Below, in pieces: positions 23,901-29,476 of a DNA stretch of 29,476 nt. Made by a program: the position numbers and the translations under genes. Origin of the DNA: Plakobranchus ocellatus (Eukaryota; Mollusca; Gastropoda; Plakobranchidae); the NCBI GenBank assembly GCA_019648995.1, contig BLXT01000825.1, positions 1,107,083 to 1,136,558 on the forward strand, written 5' to 3'. How positions within the stretch are numbered: the stretch's first letter is position 1; every line of letters begins with the position of its first letter. A model generated the notes under the pieces. The model was not told where the DNA came from. It did no database searches and worked only from the letters and a program-made list of their open reading frames with translations.

Positions 23901-26470
23901 GGCTTTGAAATGACTTGGGTTAGTAGATGTTATAGCCTTGTCAAAATTAACAATATCACTTCTTTTTACCCTTCTATGTCAATGTTTAGCTAGATCTAGA
24001 TAGATGGATAAAAAAATATAAGATCTTTATCACATTACCAAGAAATTGTCAACATAAATTGTAATGATAGGCCAAACTTTGCCTATTCATCTTTCTACCT
24101 GGAATAATTTCTTCTGTGACAGCAGCACCTCCGATTACATGACGCCTTTCCAGTACACAAACATCCAGCCCTGATTTCTGAAGGTAGGCAGCCTGTCAAT
24201 CATGCACAATTAAAGGGATTGTATACTAAGAATATTCTATATTATTTATGCGTTTTTAATGCAGTATGGTTTTTCCTTATTAGATCAATACACATCTAAA
24301 CCAATATTATTTCTACAGGCCCTTTGACAAAATTTGTGAAGTAGTTCATATTAGTCAGCTCTCACTGCAGCATTTAAATCTAATGTTTTTTTTTTCTTCA
24401 GTCCATTATGATCTGTAATAAAATACTTAACAATAAGTTATCATTACATTATGCAACACGATTTCAATTCTATAATTTCTCCTAGACTCTTACAAGCATT
24501 TGGATCGTTTTTTTTTTTTATCACTTTATTACTGCTACTGTCTCTACCATTGCTTTTAGAGTGTAGTTAAAACCAATATGAGGGTATTTATTCTGGATAG
24601 CCATGCTCAGAAAATTGTTAAATTTAATTTGGACACAATCTGATGTTATCAAATGTCAAAGAAGAAATAAGCAATTGAAAAACCCCAAAAAACAAAGGCA
24701 CAATAAAAAGCACATATGCTTTAAGATATTTTAACACACACACATAAAAATTTTACAAGATAAAAAAAACATTACTAAATTTTCAAACTCCAGATGAAAC
24801 TAATTCAAGACAGTTTTTGAAGATGTACAGTAAAACTTGAAAATAGAATCCAATACCTAGTACACACATTTCTGTGACATCCATTGAAACTTGGCTTTTA
24901 AAGCCAGAGACTAAAGCTAAATCAATTTGGATGTAGTATAGGAAAGCTTTGGTATTAGAAGTATTTGTTTTATATAGCACAGCATTATTTATAGAGCAAT
25001 ATAATTGTTGATATTTCGACTGATTGTTGTGTTTCTTATTAAGAATTAACAGTAATTTGAGAATTGCTATTTTCTCAATGTCGATCTATTGTAACATAAT
25101 GAAATTTTGCATGCATGCATGGTGTAGTTGTGGTTGTGAACAAGAGTTCTGGCCTTTTAGGCTAGACCTACACTCACAAGGATTTACCTCCTATACCGGG
25201 CTTGAGCACATTCATGCCAATTAGACATTCTTTTTCTGATGAACGTTAGATAACAACCAGATGAAAATGAATACATACTGTTGCTACAAAAGCAATATCA
25301 GAATCTAATTTTGTTCACTAAAATGTGTATTCTTGCATTAAAAAGAAAATCCCATGAAACTGATTTTCCATAGGGTTGAGCCATGACTCTTTATTAAGTC
25401 TATTGGACATTTTGACACATACTAGTTGCCACCTGAGAATAGATTTTGTTGGATCACAAGTCCTAGATCTCTTAGTGATCACTGTGTATGCAGATTTGTA
25501 AAAATCAGACCACTAAAAGCTATTGAATAATATCCAAAGCTTTGAATAACTGTCGCAGTCTTAAAGCATATCTTTAGGCTTACTCCTTTGTGACAAGGTG
25601 CGTACTTAACATTCGATTATCTTGTGGATTGAAAGAGAGAAACAAGTCGATAACTGTATTTGAACTTGTAAATTCTTTTATTGGTGTAACAGTTGGTCTG
25701 TTGTGGATTTCTTGTGACAATAATCATTCAATTATTATAATTAAGTTTTACTCACAGCGATAAGGCCATTGTGTCCTAGAAAAGGGACAAAATAGATTTT
25801 TTATTTTAAACCAAAGAATTCATAAGAGTGCAAAGCCATTAAAATACAAAGTAATATCAAATTTTTAGTGGAATATCTCATCTGAAAATCAAAGTTAAAA
25901 GCTATGGTCAAAGAAATAAAAGGCATTTAACTTTATAAAAAAGCTAAGTATAAAAATCTAAGTGTGTGATACTTACAATACGAATAAATGCAAAAAAGAA
26001 AAAATATGGACAGGAAATTAAATCATAACTATAAATCAAAAAGGTGTAAAGATAACGTCCTGGAGCTGACATTTTCTTATCAGATCTTAATTTAAAAAAA
26101 ATTGATAGATTAATAGACATCAGACTTTTTCTCAAGCTTGTGTGATTGAGCTTGCTGACTACTTTGGGAGTATCAGGCTTGATGGCTCCAGTCAGATTAG
26201 AAGCTTCTGATGTTTTGAGTCTGTGATAGAATGGTGAACATATCCTATGACATTCTTACCTCCTAGATTATTGTGAGTAACTAAACAAATGGGCTAAAGA
26301 TTCAAATAAGTTTTGTTTTCAAAGGAAGGAAAAGGTAACTTACCTGCACCAACTACTATAGCATCATACTGATGCTTGAGTTGAAGCCCTCGAACAACTA
26401 CTTTTGCTTTTGTCAAGCTTCTTATGAGCAGATTTGCATTGCAAACAATATTTCGCTGGGTATGAAGCAT
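7900..26470 (-). CDS. PYROXD2: PYROXD2, complete 16-exon gene (mitochondrial FAD-dependent oxidoreductase)
   Basis: Sixteen coding exons join in phase: 26470-26344, 25775-25756, 24192-24099, 23764-23691, 21466-21311, 20898-20745, 19395-19334, 18956-18859, 16699-16558, 16228-16097, 15295-15223, 14507-14351, 13466-13312, 12901-12795, 11774-11654, 7976-7900. They total 1749 nt, 582 residues plus stop, close to the human protein as I recall it. All introns are GT-AG. Seen: basic N-terminus, Rossmann motif GAGHNG (residues 41-46), acidic E64 closing strand beta-2 (LERRHVIGG), conserved blocks [37 protein letters not shown] and [10 protein letters not shown], and C-terminal FAD signature [13 protein letters not shown]. 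Family knowledge: PYROXD2 is a mitochondrial CrtI/phytoene-desaturase-like flavoprotein, reported to associate with cytochrome c oxidase subunit COX5B; its natural substrate is not established. No frameshift or in-frame stop was seen, so the gene looks functional. Confidence 0.97.
8327..9241. mobile_element. Pogo/Tigger-like non-autonomous DNA element in intron 15
   Basis: Left end CAGTCGACTTCACTTGAGTC preceded by TA. The reverse complement of the right end, CAGTTGACCACTGATAAG, matches the right end of the element at 21725-23246. Internal sequence just inside the left end also resembles that element (TTGATTTT followed by TTGAGTT). No transposase frame. The right-hand TA is not intact, so the ends are eroded. 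Confidence 0.65.
9672..10559. mobile_element. TTAA-flanked (piggyBac-like) MITE A in intron 15
   Basis: TTAA at 9672-9675 and 10556-10559 flank an element whose ends are inverted repeats: CTCTTTAACCAGT at the left, CTCTTTAATCAGT as the reverse complement of the right end (12 of 13). About 880 bp, no transposase. Near the right end a subterminal inverted pair AGAGCGTTT ... AAACGCTCT could form a hairpin. The TTAA target plus short inverted repeats is the piggyBac superfamily pattern; the assignment is by this pattern only. Confidence 0.75.
10556..11396. mobile_element. TTAA-flanked (piggyBac-like) MITE B, abutting A
   Basis: TTAA at 10556-10559 (shared with element A) and 11393-11396. Ends are CTGATTCACTACCC at the left and CTGTTTCACTACCC as the reverse complement of the right end (13 of 14). 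About 833 bp, no coding capacity. A subterminal pair near the right end, GAGCCGGTTTTACCG and GAGCCGGAAAAACCGGCT, resembles a hairpin-forming motif. Contains the 167-bp tandem duplication. Confidence 0.78.
10871..11207. repeat. 167-bp tandem duplication inside MITE B
   Basis: The unit beginning TATAAATTGTGATTACATAG at 10871 recurs at 11038 and ends at 11207. The copies differ only by a C/T change near the start and by the length of an A run, so the duplication is recent compared with the element. Sequence before the first copy (near 10800-10815, ACAAAATATG) resembles the unit's end, hinting at an older partial copy. Confidence 0.95.
11654..11774 (-). CDS. PYROXD2: PYROXD2 coding exon 15: start of C-terminal FAD signature
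   Basis: Residues 518-557, [20 protein letters not shown] through [16 protein letters not shown]. The donor is GTAATG directly after CATCCTG. Open frame continues past the donor for about 14 codons, but that read-through lacks the GGGVMG signature, so the splice is preferred. Confidence 0.95.
11775..12794. other. Intron 14, no recognised element
   Basis: About 1.0 kb of AT-rich intron between exons 14 and 15. No repeat family, RNA gene or additional exon recognised. Confidence 0.5.
12795..12901 (-). CDS. PYROXD2: PYROXD2 coding exon 14
   Basis: Residues 482-517, [20 protein letters not shown] then [16 protein letters not shown]. The APGF...[12 protein letters not shown] block is strongly conserved in this family. 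Donor GTAAGA, phase 0 exit. Confidence 0.96.
13312..13466 (-). CDS. PYROXD2: PYROXD2 coding exon 13
   Basis: Residues 430-481, with [36 protein letters not shown] and a charged segment ending NKYADI. HVV.LFTQ..PY is conserved. Acceptor CTACCAG, donor GTGCGC, ending one base into a valine codon that exon 14 completes. Confidence 0.95.
13937..14120 (-). mobile_element. tRNA-derived SINE in intron 12
   Basis: On the minus strand it starts GGTTGTCGGTGGCACAGTGG, containing an A-box-like TGGCACAGTGG. About 50 bases later comes a B-box-like GTTTCCAACCCCGCC, followed by an ATCGGTGCC end complementary to the start (acceptor-stem-like). The body continues with GATCACTGTGTGCTTTATA. It is more GC-rich than the surrounding intron. 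This is a different SINE family from the 3605 and 27880 copies. Ends are approximate. Confidence 0.62.
14351..14507 (-). CDS. PYROXD2: PYROXD2 coding exon 12
   Basis: Residues 378-429, starting [14 protein letters not shown], with the diagnostic block [14 protein letters not shown] and ending QQGKITS. HHQC.IHLNCED is a family hallmark. Donor GTCGGT leaves two bases of a codon completed by exon 13. Confidence 0.95.
14859..15000 (+). mobile_element. Possible tRNA-derived SINE fragment in intron 11
   Basis: TAGTGGTACAATGGTAA resembles an internal promoter A box. About 40 bases downstream AAGTTTAAACCTA resembles a B box, spaced as in a tRNA gene. The rest (GGTTCCACGCCTAATGCTGG) would be the SINE body. 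No target-site duplication found and the match is degenerate. Confidence 0.42.
15223..15295 (-). CDS. PYROXD2: PYROXD2 coding exon 11
   Basis: Residues 354-377: [20 protein letters not shown] followed by TKIN. Short exon. SPVTKIN is conserved and leads into the VAVDRLP of exon 12. Acceptor ATATGCAG, donor GTATTT, ending one base into a valine codon. Confidence 0.94.
15296..16096. other. Intron 10, no recognised element
   Basis: About 0.8 kb of AT-rich intron between exons 10 and 11; open frames here are short and without family resemblance. Confidence 0.5.
16097..16228 (-). CDS. PYROXD2: PYROXD2 coding exon 10
   Basis: Residues 310-353, [20 protein letters not shown] followed by a stretch ending [18 protein letters not shown]. 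The GVVLVDGTE...[10 protein letters not shown] pattern is the beta-meander and second FAD-contact region of this flavoprotein fold. Exactly 44 codons, phase 0 at both ends, donor GTATAT. Confidence 0.95.
16558..16699 (-). CDS. PYROXD2: PYROXD2 coding exon 9
   Basis: Residues 262-309, containing [37 protein letters not shown] and AAIFCDK. The glycine-rich VQGGMG segment is conserved in the CrtI-like family. Acceptor TCTTACAG, donor GTCAGC, phase 0 exit. Confidence 0.96.
17309..17425. repeat. 31-bp minisatellite, about four copies, intron 8
   Basis: Units start with TCTCTGC at 17312, 17341, 17372 and TCCCTGC at 17403, so the spacing is 29, 31 and 31 bases. The consensus runs TCTCTGCATACTCTGTGTGA followed by TATCTATGAAC, with scattered substitutions. 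Confidence 0.9.
17800..18610 (-). mobile_element. Second RTE-type LINE fragment, intron 8
   Basis: Minus-strand remnant homologous to the LINE at the left of the window. It begins near 18600 at a segment like the ELF.MLE block and passes [10 protein letters not shown]-like sequence near 18500-18460. It then has [20 protein letters not shown] (about 18225-18165, like GLSLNVKKTE), followed in another frame by [20 protein letters not shown]. Frames are broken. It is a 5'- and 3'-truncated copy in the same orientation as the host gene. Confidence 0.82.
18859..18956 (-). CDS. PYROXD2: PYROXD2 coding exon 8
   Basis: Residues 230-261: [18 protein letters not shown], then [29 protein letters not shown] is one of the best-conserved stretches of PYROXD2. 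Acceptor CCCATAAG, donor GTCAGT, leaving two bases of a glycine codon that exon 9 completes. Confidence 0.95.
19334..19395 (-). CDS. PYROXD2: PYROXD2 coding exon 7
   Basis: Residues 209-229, [20 protein letters not shown] after a split valine codon. The YELMTAP core matches the family. Good polypyrimidine tract before the acceptor (TCTCCCCAG), donor GTACAT, phase 0 exit. Confidence 0.92.
19396..20744. other. Intron 6, no recognised element
   Basis: About 1.35 kb of AT-rich intron between exons 6 and 7. A 97-codon minus-strand open frame at 20530-20237 has no recognised family and no fit to PYROXD2. Confidence 0.5.
20745..20898 (-). CDS. PYROXD2: PYROXD2 coding exon 6
   Basis: Residues 158-208, [20 protein letters not shown] and then a more variable stretch ending KPVGALVGS. 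This is the most divergent part of the protein compared with vertebrate PYROXD2. It ends one base into residue 209 with a weak donor, GTTTGT. An alternative donor is possible here, but the phase agrees with exon 7. Confidence 0.9.
20937..20976. repeat. (AT)n microsatellite, intron 5
   Basis: A near-perfect run of alternating T and A, roughly 40 bases, about 40 bases upstream (in gene orientation) of exon 6. Confidence 0.95.
21311..21466 (-). CDS. PYROXD2: PYROXD2 coding exon 5
   Basis: Residues 106-157, beginning [17 protein letters not shown] and ending [10 protein letters not shown]. Fifty-two whole codons, phase 0 at both ends, acceptor TTTTAAG, donor GTAAGC. It follows the longest intron in the N-terminal half, intron 4, which carries a pogo-like transposon. 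Confidence 0.95.
21723..23248. mobile_element. Pogo/Tigger-like non-autonomous DNA transposon, intron 4
   Basis: TA at 21723-21724 and 23247-23248 flank a 1522-bp element. Its left end is CAGTCGACACTACTTAAGTC and the reverse complement of its right end is CAGTCAACACTGCTTAAGTC (18 of 20 identical). CAGTC termini with a TA target duplication are the pattern of the pogo/Tigger branch of Tc1/mariner. No transposase frame was found, so it is non-autonomous. The inside carries a C run followed by a long A run at about 23108-23138. Confidence 0.82.
23691..23764 (-). CDS. PYROXD2: PYROXD2 coding exon 4
   Basis: Residues 81-105, beginning [18 protein letters not shown] and ending DLELK. This block is nearly identical to the vertebrate family sequence as I know it. 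The acceptor follows a run of eight T (TTTTTTTTCAG). The donor is GTGAAT, in phase 0. Confidence 0.95.
24099..24192 (-). CDS. PYROXD2: PYROXD2 coding exon 3
   Basis: Residues 50-80: [19 protein letters not shown] and then [12 protein letters not shown]. This finishes the first Rossmann helix and contains E64 at the end of beta-2, the residue that in this fold normally contacts the ribose of FAD. The GG followed by AAVTEE is highly conserved in PYROXD2. Starts in phase 0 and ends one base into G81 with donor GTAGAA. Confidence 0.95.
24193..25755. other. Intron 2, no recognised element
   Basis: About 1.56 kb of AT-rich intron separating the microexon from exon 3. No transposon ends or RNA gene recognised. 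Confidence 0.5.
25756..25775 (-). CDS. PYROXD2: PYROXD2 coding exon 2: 20-nt microexon in the FAD motif
   Basis: Only 20 nt long, encoding the end of G43 and then HNGLIA (residues 44-49), which completes the GxGxxG motif begun in exon 1. Acceptor TTTTCTAG and donor GTGAGT are both good. Skipping it would shift the frame (20 is not a multiple of 3) and remove half of the FAD pyrophosphate-binding loop, so its inclusion is required for a working protein. Confidence 0.93.
26344..26470 (-). CDS. PYROXD2: PYROXD2 coding exon 1: targeting peptide and start of FAD motif
   Basis: Encodes residues 1-42 plus the first base of G43. The start is fixed by an in-frame TGA at 26482-26480, three codons upstream of the ATG at 26470-26468. 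Residues 1-35 contain several Arg and Lys and no Asp or Glu, as in a mitochondrial presequence. It ends in YDAIVVGA, the first beta strand and first two positions of the dinucleotide-binding motif, with donor GTAAGT. A TTGTTGTTTCAG acceptor-like site ends at 26490, so a non-coding 5' exon may lie upstream. Confidence 0.93.
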
Positions 26471-26689
26471 TTTGCCCCTTCAAAAGTAACTGAAACAACA
26501 ACAGAAAAAAACGACCGTTACTTGGTTTCTAAGAATGTTTTTGTTTCACTAGTTTCACTCAACTTAATAGTCTTAACTATATGTGTATATCTAAATATAC
26601 TATCAGTGCTTGTATTAGGAGATTTTGAAAAAATCTATGATAGATAAAGGAGACCACATAAACTTTTGGATGGGCAGAGATTTCTTTAG

Positions 26690-27285
26690 GAGGAGAAAAC
26701 GAGAGATGGAAGGCAAGATAAAGAATTGAGTAGGAAGAGGTAGCAATGAAAAAATGGCAGCAACAAAATGAAGAAAAAGGAAAAACTTTTAAGAAATTGA
26801 TAATTTAAAGTGCCAATTAATGGAGGAAAGAAAATGGACAAGGGAAAGAAATTGGAGGAATGGAGGAACAAGGGAGGGGGAGGGAGAGAGAGAGAGATAG
26901 AGAGCGAATTAGACATAAAAAGAGGTGAAGAGAGATAGCGAGAGTAGAGAGATGGATAATGAGGGGGAAAAAAAAAGGATGACAGAGAAACGAAACTGGG
27001 AAAGGGACAAATTCAGATAACGAAAAATAGAAGGGTTAAAAGGAGAGGACTAAGAGTAGCGAGTCAACGATGAAGTCAAAAGTGGAAAAAGTATGGTGAA
27101 ATGGAGGAAAGGCAATGAGAGAGGAGTTGAGGGAAGAAAAAAGAAAAAGGGTGGGGAAGAGGAGGATAAGGAAAAGGAGGAGGAGGAGGAGGAGGAGGAG
27201 GATGAATTCAAGAGTGAACAGAAGATGGAAGGTAGAAAAGAGGAAGAGGATGAAGTGGAAGGGGAGAGGGAAACAATAACCTAAG
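26690..27285. repeat. Long polypurine tract 5' of PYROXD2, with (GGA)n core
   Basis: The plus strand is overwhelmingly A and G for about 600 bases, with GA repeats near 26886-26910 and an uninterrupted GGA run near 27176-27202. On the gene's coding strand this is a polypyrimidine tract beginning about 220 bases upstream of the start codon. Such tracts can form triplex (H-DNA) structures. Confidence 0.9.
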
Positions 27286-27869
27286 TGACTGAAAATTAAA
27301 TATTGGTCTTTTCATGTATCTCGGAAAAAAATAAGAGATCTTATACTATAGGATATGGTAATTTCACAATTTTTTTTTCACTTACAGCATTAGTAAAATG
27401 CTGGGTCAGCTATCCCTACCTTTCCCAAATATGCATGTGTCTGCCCTAGCATGAGACTAGTAAAACTTTAATAGGACAATTGTTTCTTATCAGGCAAGAC
27501 ACACAACTTGGGTCATTCATTTGCCAGCTGTGCTGTTGACCTCAGGTCACCCAACGACATTAATTTAAAACATTGAAATAAATCACTCTACGATATGGAT
27601 GTGGGTTTTCTGTATACATACATGCTCATGGCAAATTTGTAGCTTACAGTCATGACACTTTCCTTTCCTAAATTTGACAACTTGAATACACACACACCGC
27701 ATTTTTCTCTTTAAAAATTTATAAACAAAGTAATTTCTATTGCAACTAATTACCCTTGTTGCCGTAATAATCGTTGCTCCCTTTAATGAAGGAATAATGA
27801 TGGCAACTTATGATTAAGGTTAGCAGTCAATGGTTAGACTGATATTATTATACTGGTTACATTCAATAG
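27286..27869. other. 5' flank, no recognised gene
   Basis: Mixed-composition flank. Contains an imperfect inverted pair GTTGCCGTAATAAT (about 27759) and ATAATGATGGCAAC (about 27792). No exon or promoter element could be assigned with confidence. Confidence 0.35.
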
Positions 27870-28146
27870 TAGTTATTACAAAAAAAAAAGGGAGGGGGGG
27901 CTCATCTGGCATGGCAGCTGGCTACCAAGTCAGAGATCCGAGGTTTGAATCCCAGTCCGTGCCAAGTCAATTTTCCATTGCTCATCTGTGTTCAGCCAGC
28001 ACTAAATGAGTAGCTAGGTCTCTTAAGACCCGGCGAAAGTAATACCTAATAATGCCGTATGCCAAGAACAATCAGGACCCTACTGGTTCCCGATGCTGGG
28101 ACTAAGTGTGGGACCCACTTTACTTTTTTACTTTCCTAGTTATTAC
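27870..28146 (+). mobile_element. tRNA-derived SINE copy 2 with 10-bp target-site duplication
   Basis: TAGTTATTAC occurs exactly at 27870-27879 and 28137-28146, bracketing a 257-bp insert. The insert has an A-box-like CTGGCATGGCAGCTGG near 27906 and a B box GAGGTTTGAATCCC at about 27939-27953, the spacing of a tRNA gene. A body with TTTTCCATTGCTCATCTG is shared with the SINE at 3605. The 3' end is T-rich. An A run directly after the left duplication is unusual at a SINE 5' end. The intact duplication suggests a fairly young insertion. Confidence 0.82.
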
Positions 28147-29476
28147 TAGTCATTTTTATGACATTATTTCTTCAAGATGAAGCATCCTTTTACGTGGTCA
28201 AAAAAACTAAATTTATGGCCGCTTGTTTACAAGCATAAAATGTCGTTTCTTTCTTCAGTAAATTTGCCGATCGTTATCAGGCTACTGCTTTCAAAGAAGT
28301 TCTCAAAACTTAAACAAGTAATGATCCAAACCTTATTGTTATTCTATTACCATACCATTTTAAAAAGACGATGCTTTTACTTAATATATATGTACTAAAA
28401 CTTTATGACATCAGTACGAGATATAAAAATCACGAAAATCATTGTAGTTTACTGTTCAATCTCAGACAGGATAAAGAAAGAAACTATCGATATAAAATTA
28501 ATTAGATTTCCTACTCATGCAAACTTTGGTTTAGCCTCAGATTATTATGTTCATCTGAAAAAGATAGCGTGAGTTCAAATATCTACATAACAACGCATTA
28601 GTTCATAATAAACATGCTTTAGGTACAAATAAGCAAGTAAACTATGAATCTGTCAGAGGGGCACTTAGAGACTTTCATTTCAAAGCAGAAATTTTCAATA
28701 CAGAACCCACTCTCTTGCAAGTATGTGAAAAGAAAAAGGAGCATTTAGATCTATTACAAAAAATCACTAGCTACTAGAAAAAAACAGGGTCATGGATGTA
28801 GAGTCAGTTATAGAACGTAGAGTCTCTGATATTGCAATGCTGGCAGGAACAAATTCGCTGGAGGGCCTCTACAATGCAATGCATCAAAGCCAAATTTGAA
28901 TCAATATGCTTTTGACTAATACTTTTGGCTACAAATCAAAGCATTAAAAGAACAAACGTGTTAAATTAAGAGAAAAATATATGCTGGGCTTGAGACTCAT
29001 AAATGTCAATGTTGCAGCCTCCTATTACAGCATTACATGCAAAAAGATCAAGCAGATGCATGGGCAATTTTTTTTCAAAAGCCAGAGCAAATTATCTTCA
29101 CTACACAAAACATTTCCACACAGCCAAGACTCTTTTTTCATCTTGGTATCTTTTGCGTCCATTTGAATATTTTACTGGCGTTTGTTGTGAAATGAATATT
29201 TAAAAGAACTTTGATAACTGAATGATGATGGCTGGATGGAAGGCAAAAGTTGCCAGCGAAAATCATTCCTTTGGTATTAAGAAATGACATTACCATTAGA
29301 AAATCATTAAAACATTTATAAGTCCTGCATTTTTACAGAATAGAAGTAAGATGTTTGCTACAGGAGCCAAGGAAAAATGAAAACAAAACCGAATGTCTTG
29401 AAAAAGTTTAGTGAGAAATTTTGAAAAGGCTCTGTTGCAAAAGTCGTAAAGTTAGAGTCATTTTTTGTTTTGTTTT
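28147..29476. other. Right-end flank, nothing recognised
   Basis: About 1.3 kb, AT-rich. Open frames at 28177-28398 and 28981-29203 show no family resemblance, low-complexity content and no splice-supported context. No transposon ends found. Confidence 0.4.

Noticed and set aside
26372..26647. 91-codon plus-strand open frame
   Set aside because: Overlaps PYROXD2 exon 1 on the opposite strand; the minus-strand reading has the start, presequence and FAD motif.
27093..27284. 63-codon plus-strand frame rich in Lys and Glu
   Set aside because: It is a translation of the polypurine tract, where AAG, GAA and GAG codons arise in any frame; no start context or homology.
28177..28398. 73-codon plus-strand open frame
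   Set aside because: AT-rich chance frame directly after a SINE, with no recognised domain.
28800..28900. Possible exon with open plus-strand frame (ERRVSDIAMLAGTNSLEG)
   Set aside because: Open for only about 30 codons, no recognised family and no convincing splice sites on both sides.

Overview
The window is nuclear DNA from an animal, AT-rich and intron-dense, with little open reading frame longer than an exon. The tRNA-derived SINEs, an RTE-type LINE, mariner, pogo-like and TTAA-type DNA transposons and frequent AGATCTAG palindromes fit a lophotrochozoan, most likely a mollusc. That placement is inference from repeat style, not proof.

One gene dominates. A complete copy of PYROXD2 (mitochondrial pyridine nucleotide-disulfide oxidoreductase domain-containing protein 2, a CrtI/phytoene-desaturase-like FAD flavoprotein) lies on the minus strand, from its ATG at 26470 to its TGA at 7900. 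I could place 16 coding exons. All have GT-AG borders, the reading phase is kept at every junction, and they total 1749 nt, or 582 residues plus stop, about the length I recall for the human protein (581 aa). The N-terminus looks like a mitochondrial targeting peptide. The FAD motif GAGHNG is split by a 20-nt microexon. The C-terminal FAD signature [13 protein letters not shown] spans the last intron.

Layout from left to right: 1-2960, an antisense RTE-type LINE remnant split by a decayed mariner; 3280-3415, facing (ATT)n/(AAT)n microsatellites; 3605-3800, a SINE; 5160-7232, a four-copy diverged tandem array; 7233-7899, the 3' flank/UTR of PYROXD2; 7900-26470, the gene, whose introns hold a pogo-like element, two abutting TTAA elements (one with an internal 167-bp duplication), two SINEs, a 31-bp minisatellite, a second LINE fragment, an (AT)n run and a second pogo-like element; 26471-29476, the 5' flank with a long polypurine tract and a SINE with a 10-bp target-site duplication.

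I found no second protein-coding host gene, no canonical functional tRNA or rRNA gene, and nothing prokaryotic. The points most worth a second look are the microexon in the FAD motif, the two TTAA elements sharing one target site, and the tandem array just downstream of the gene.
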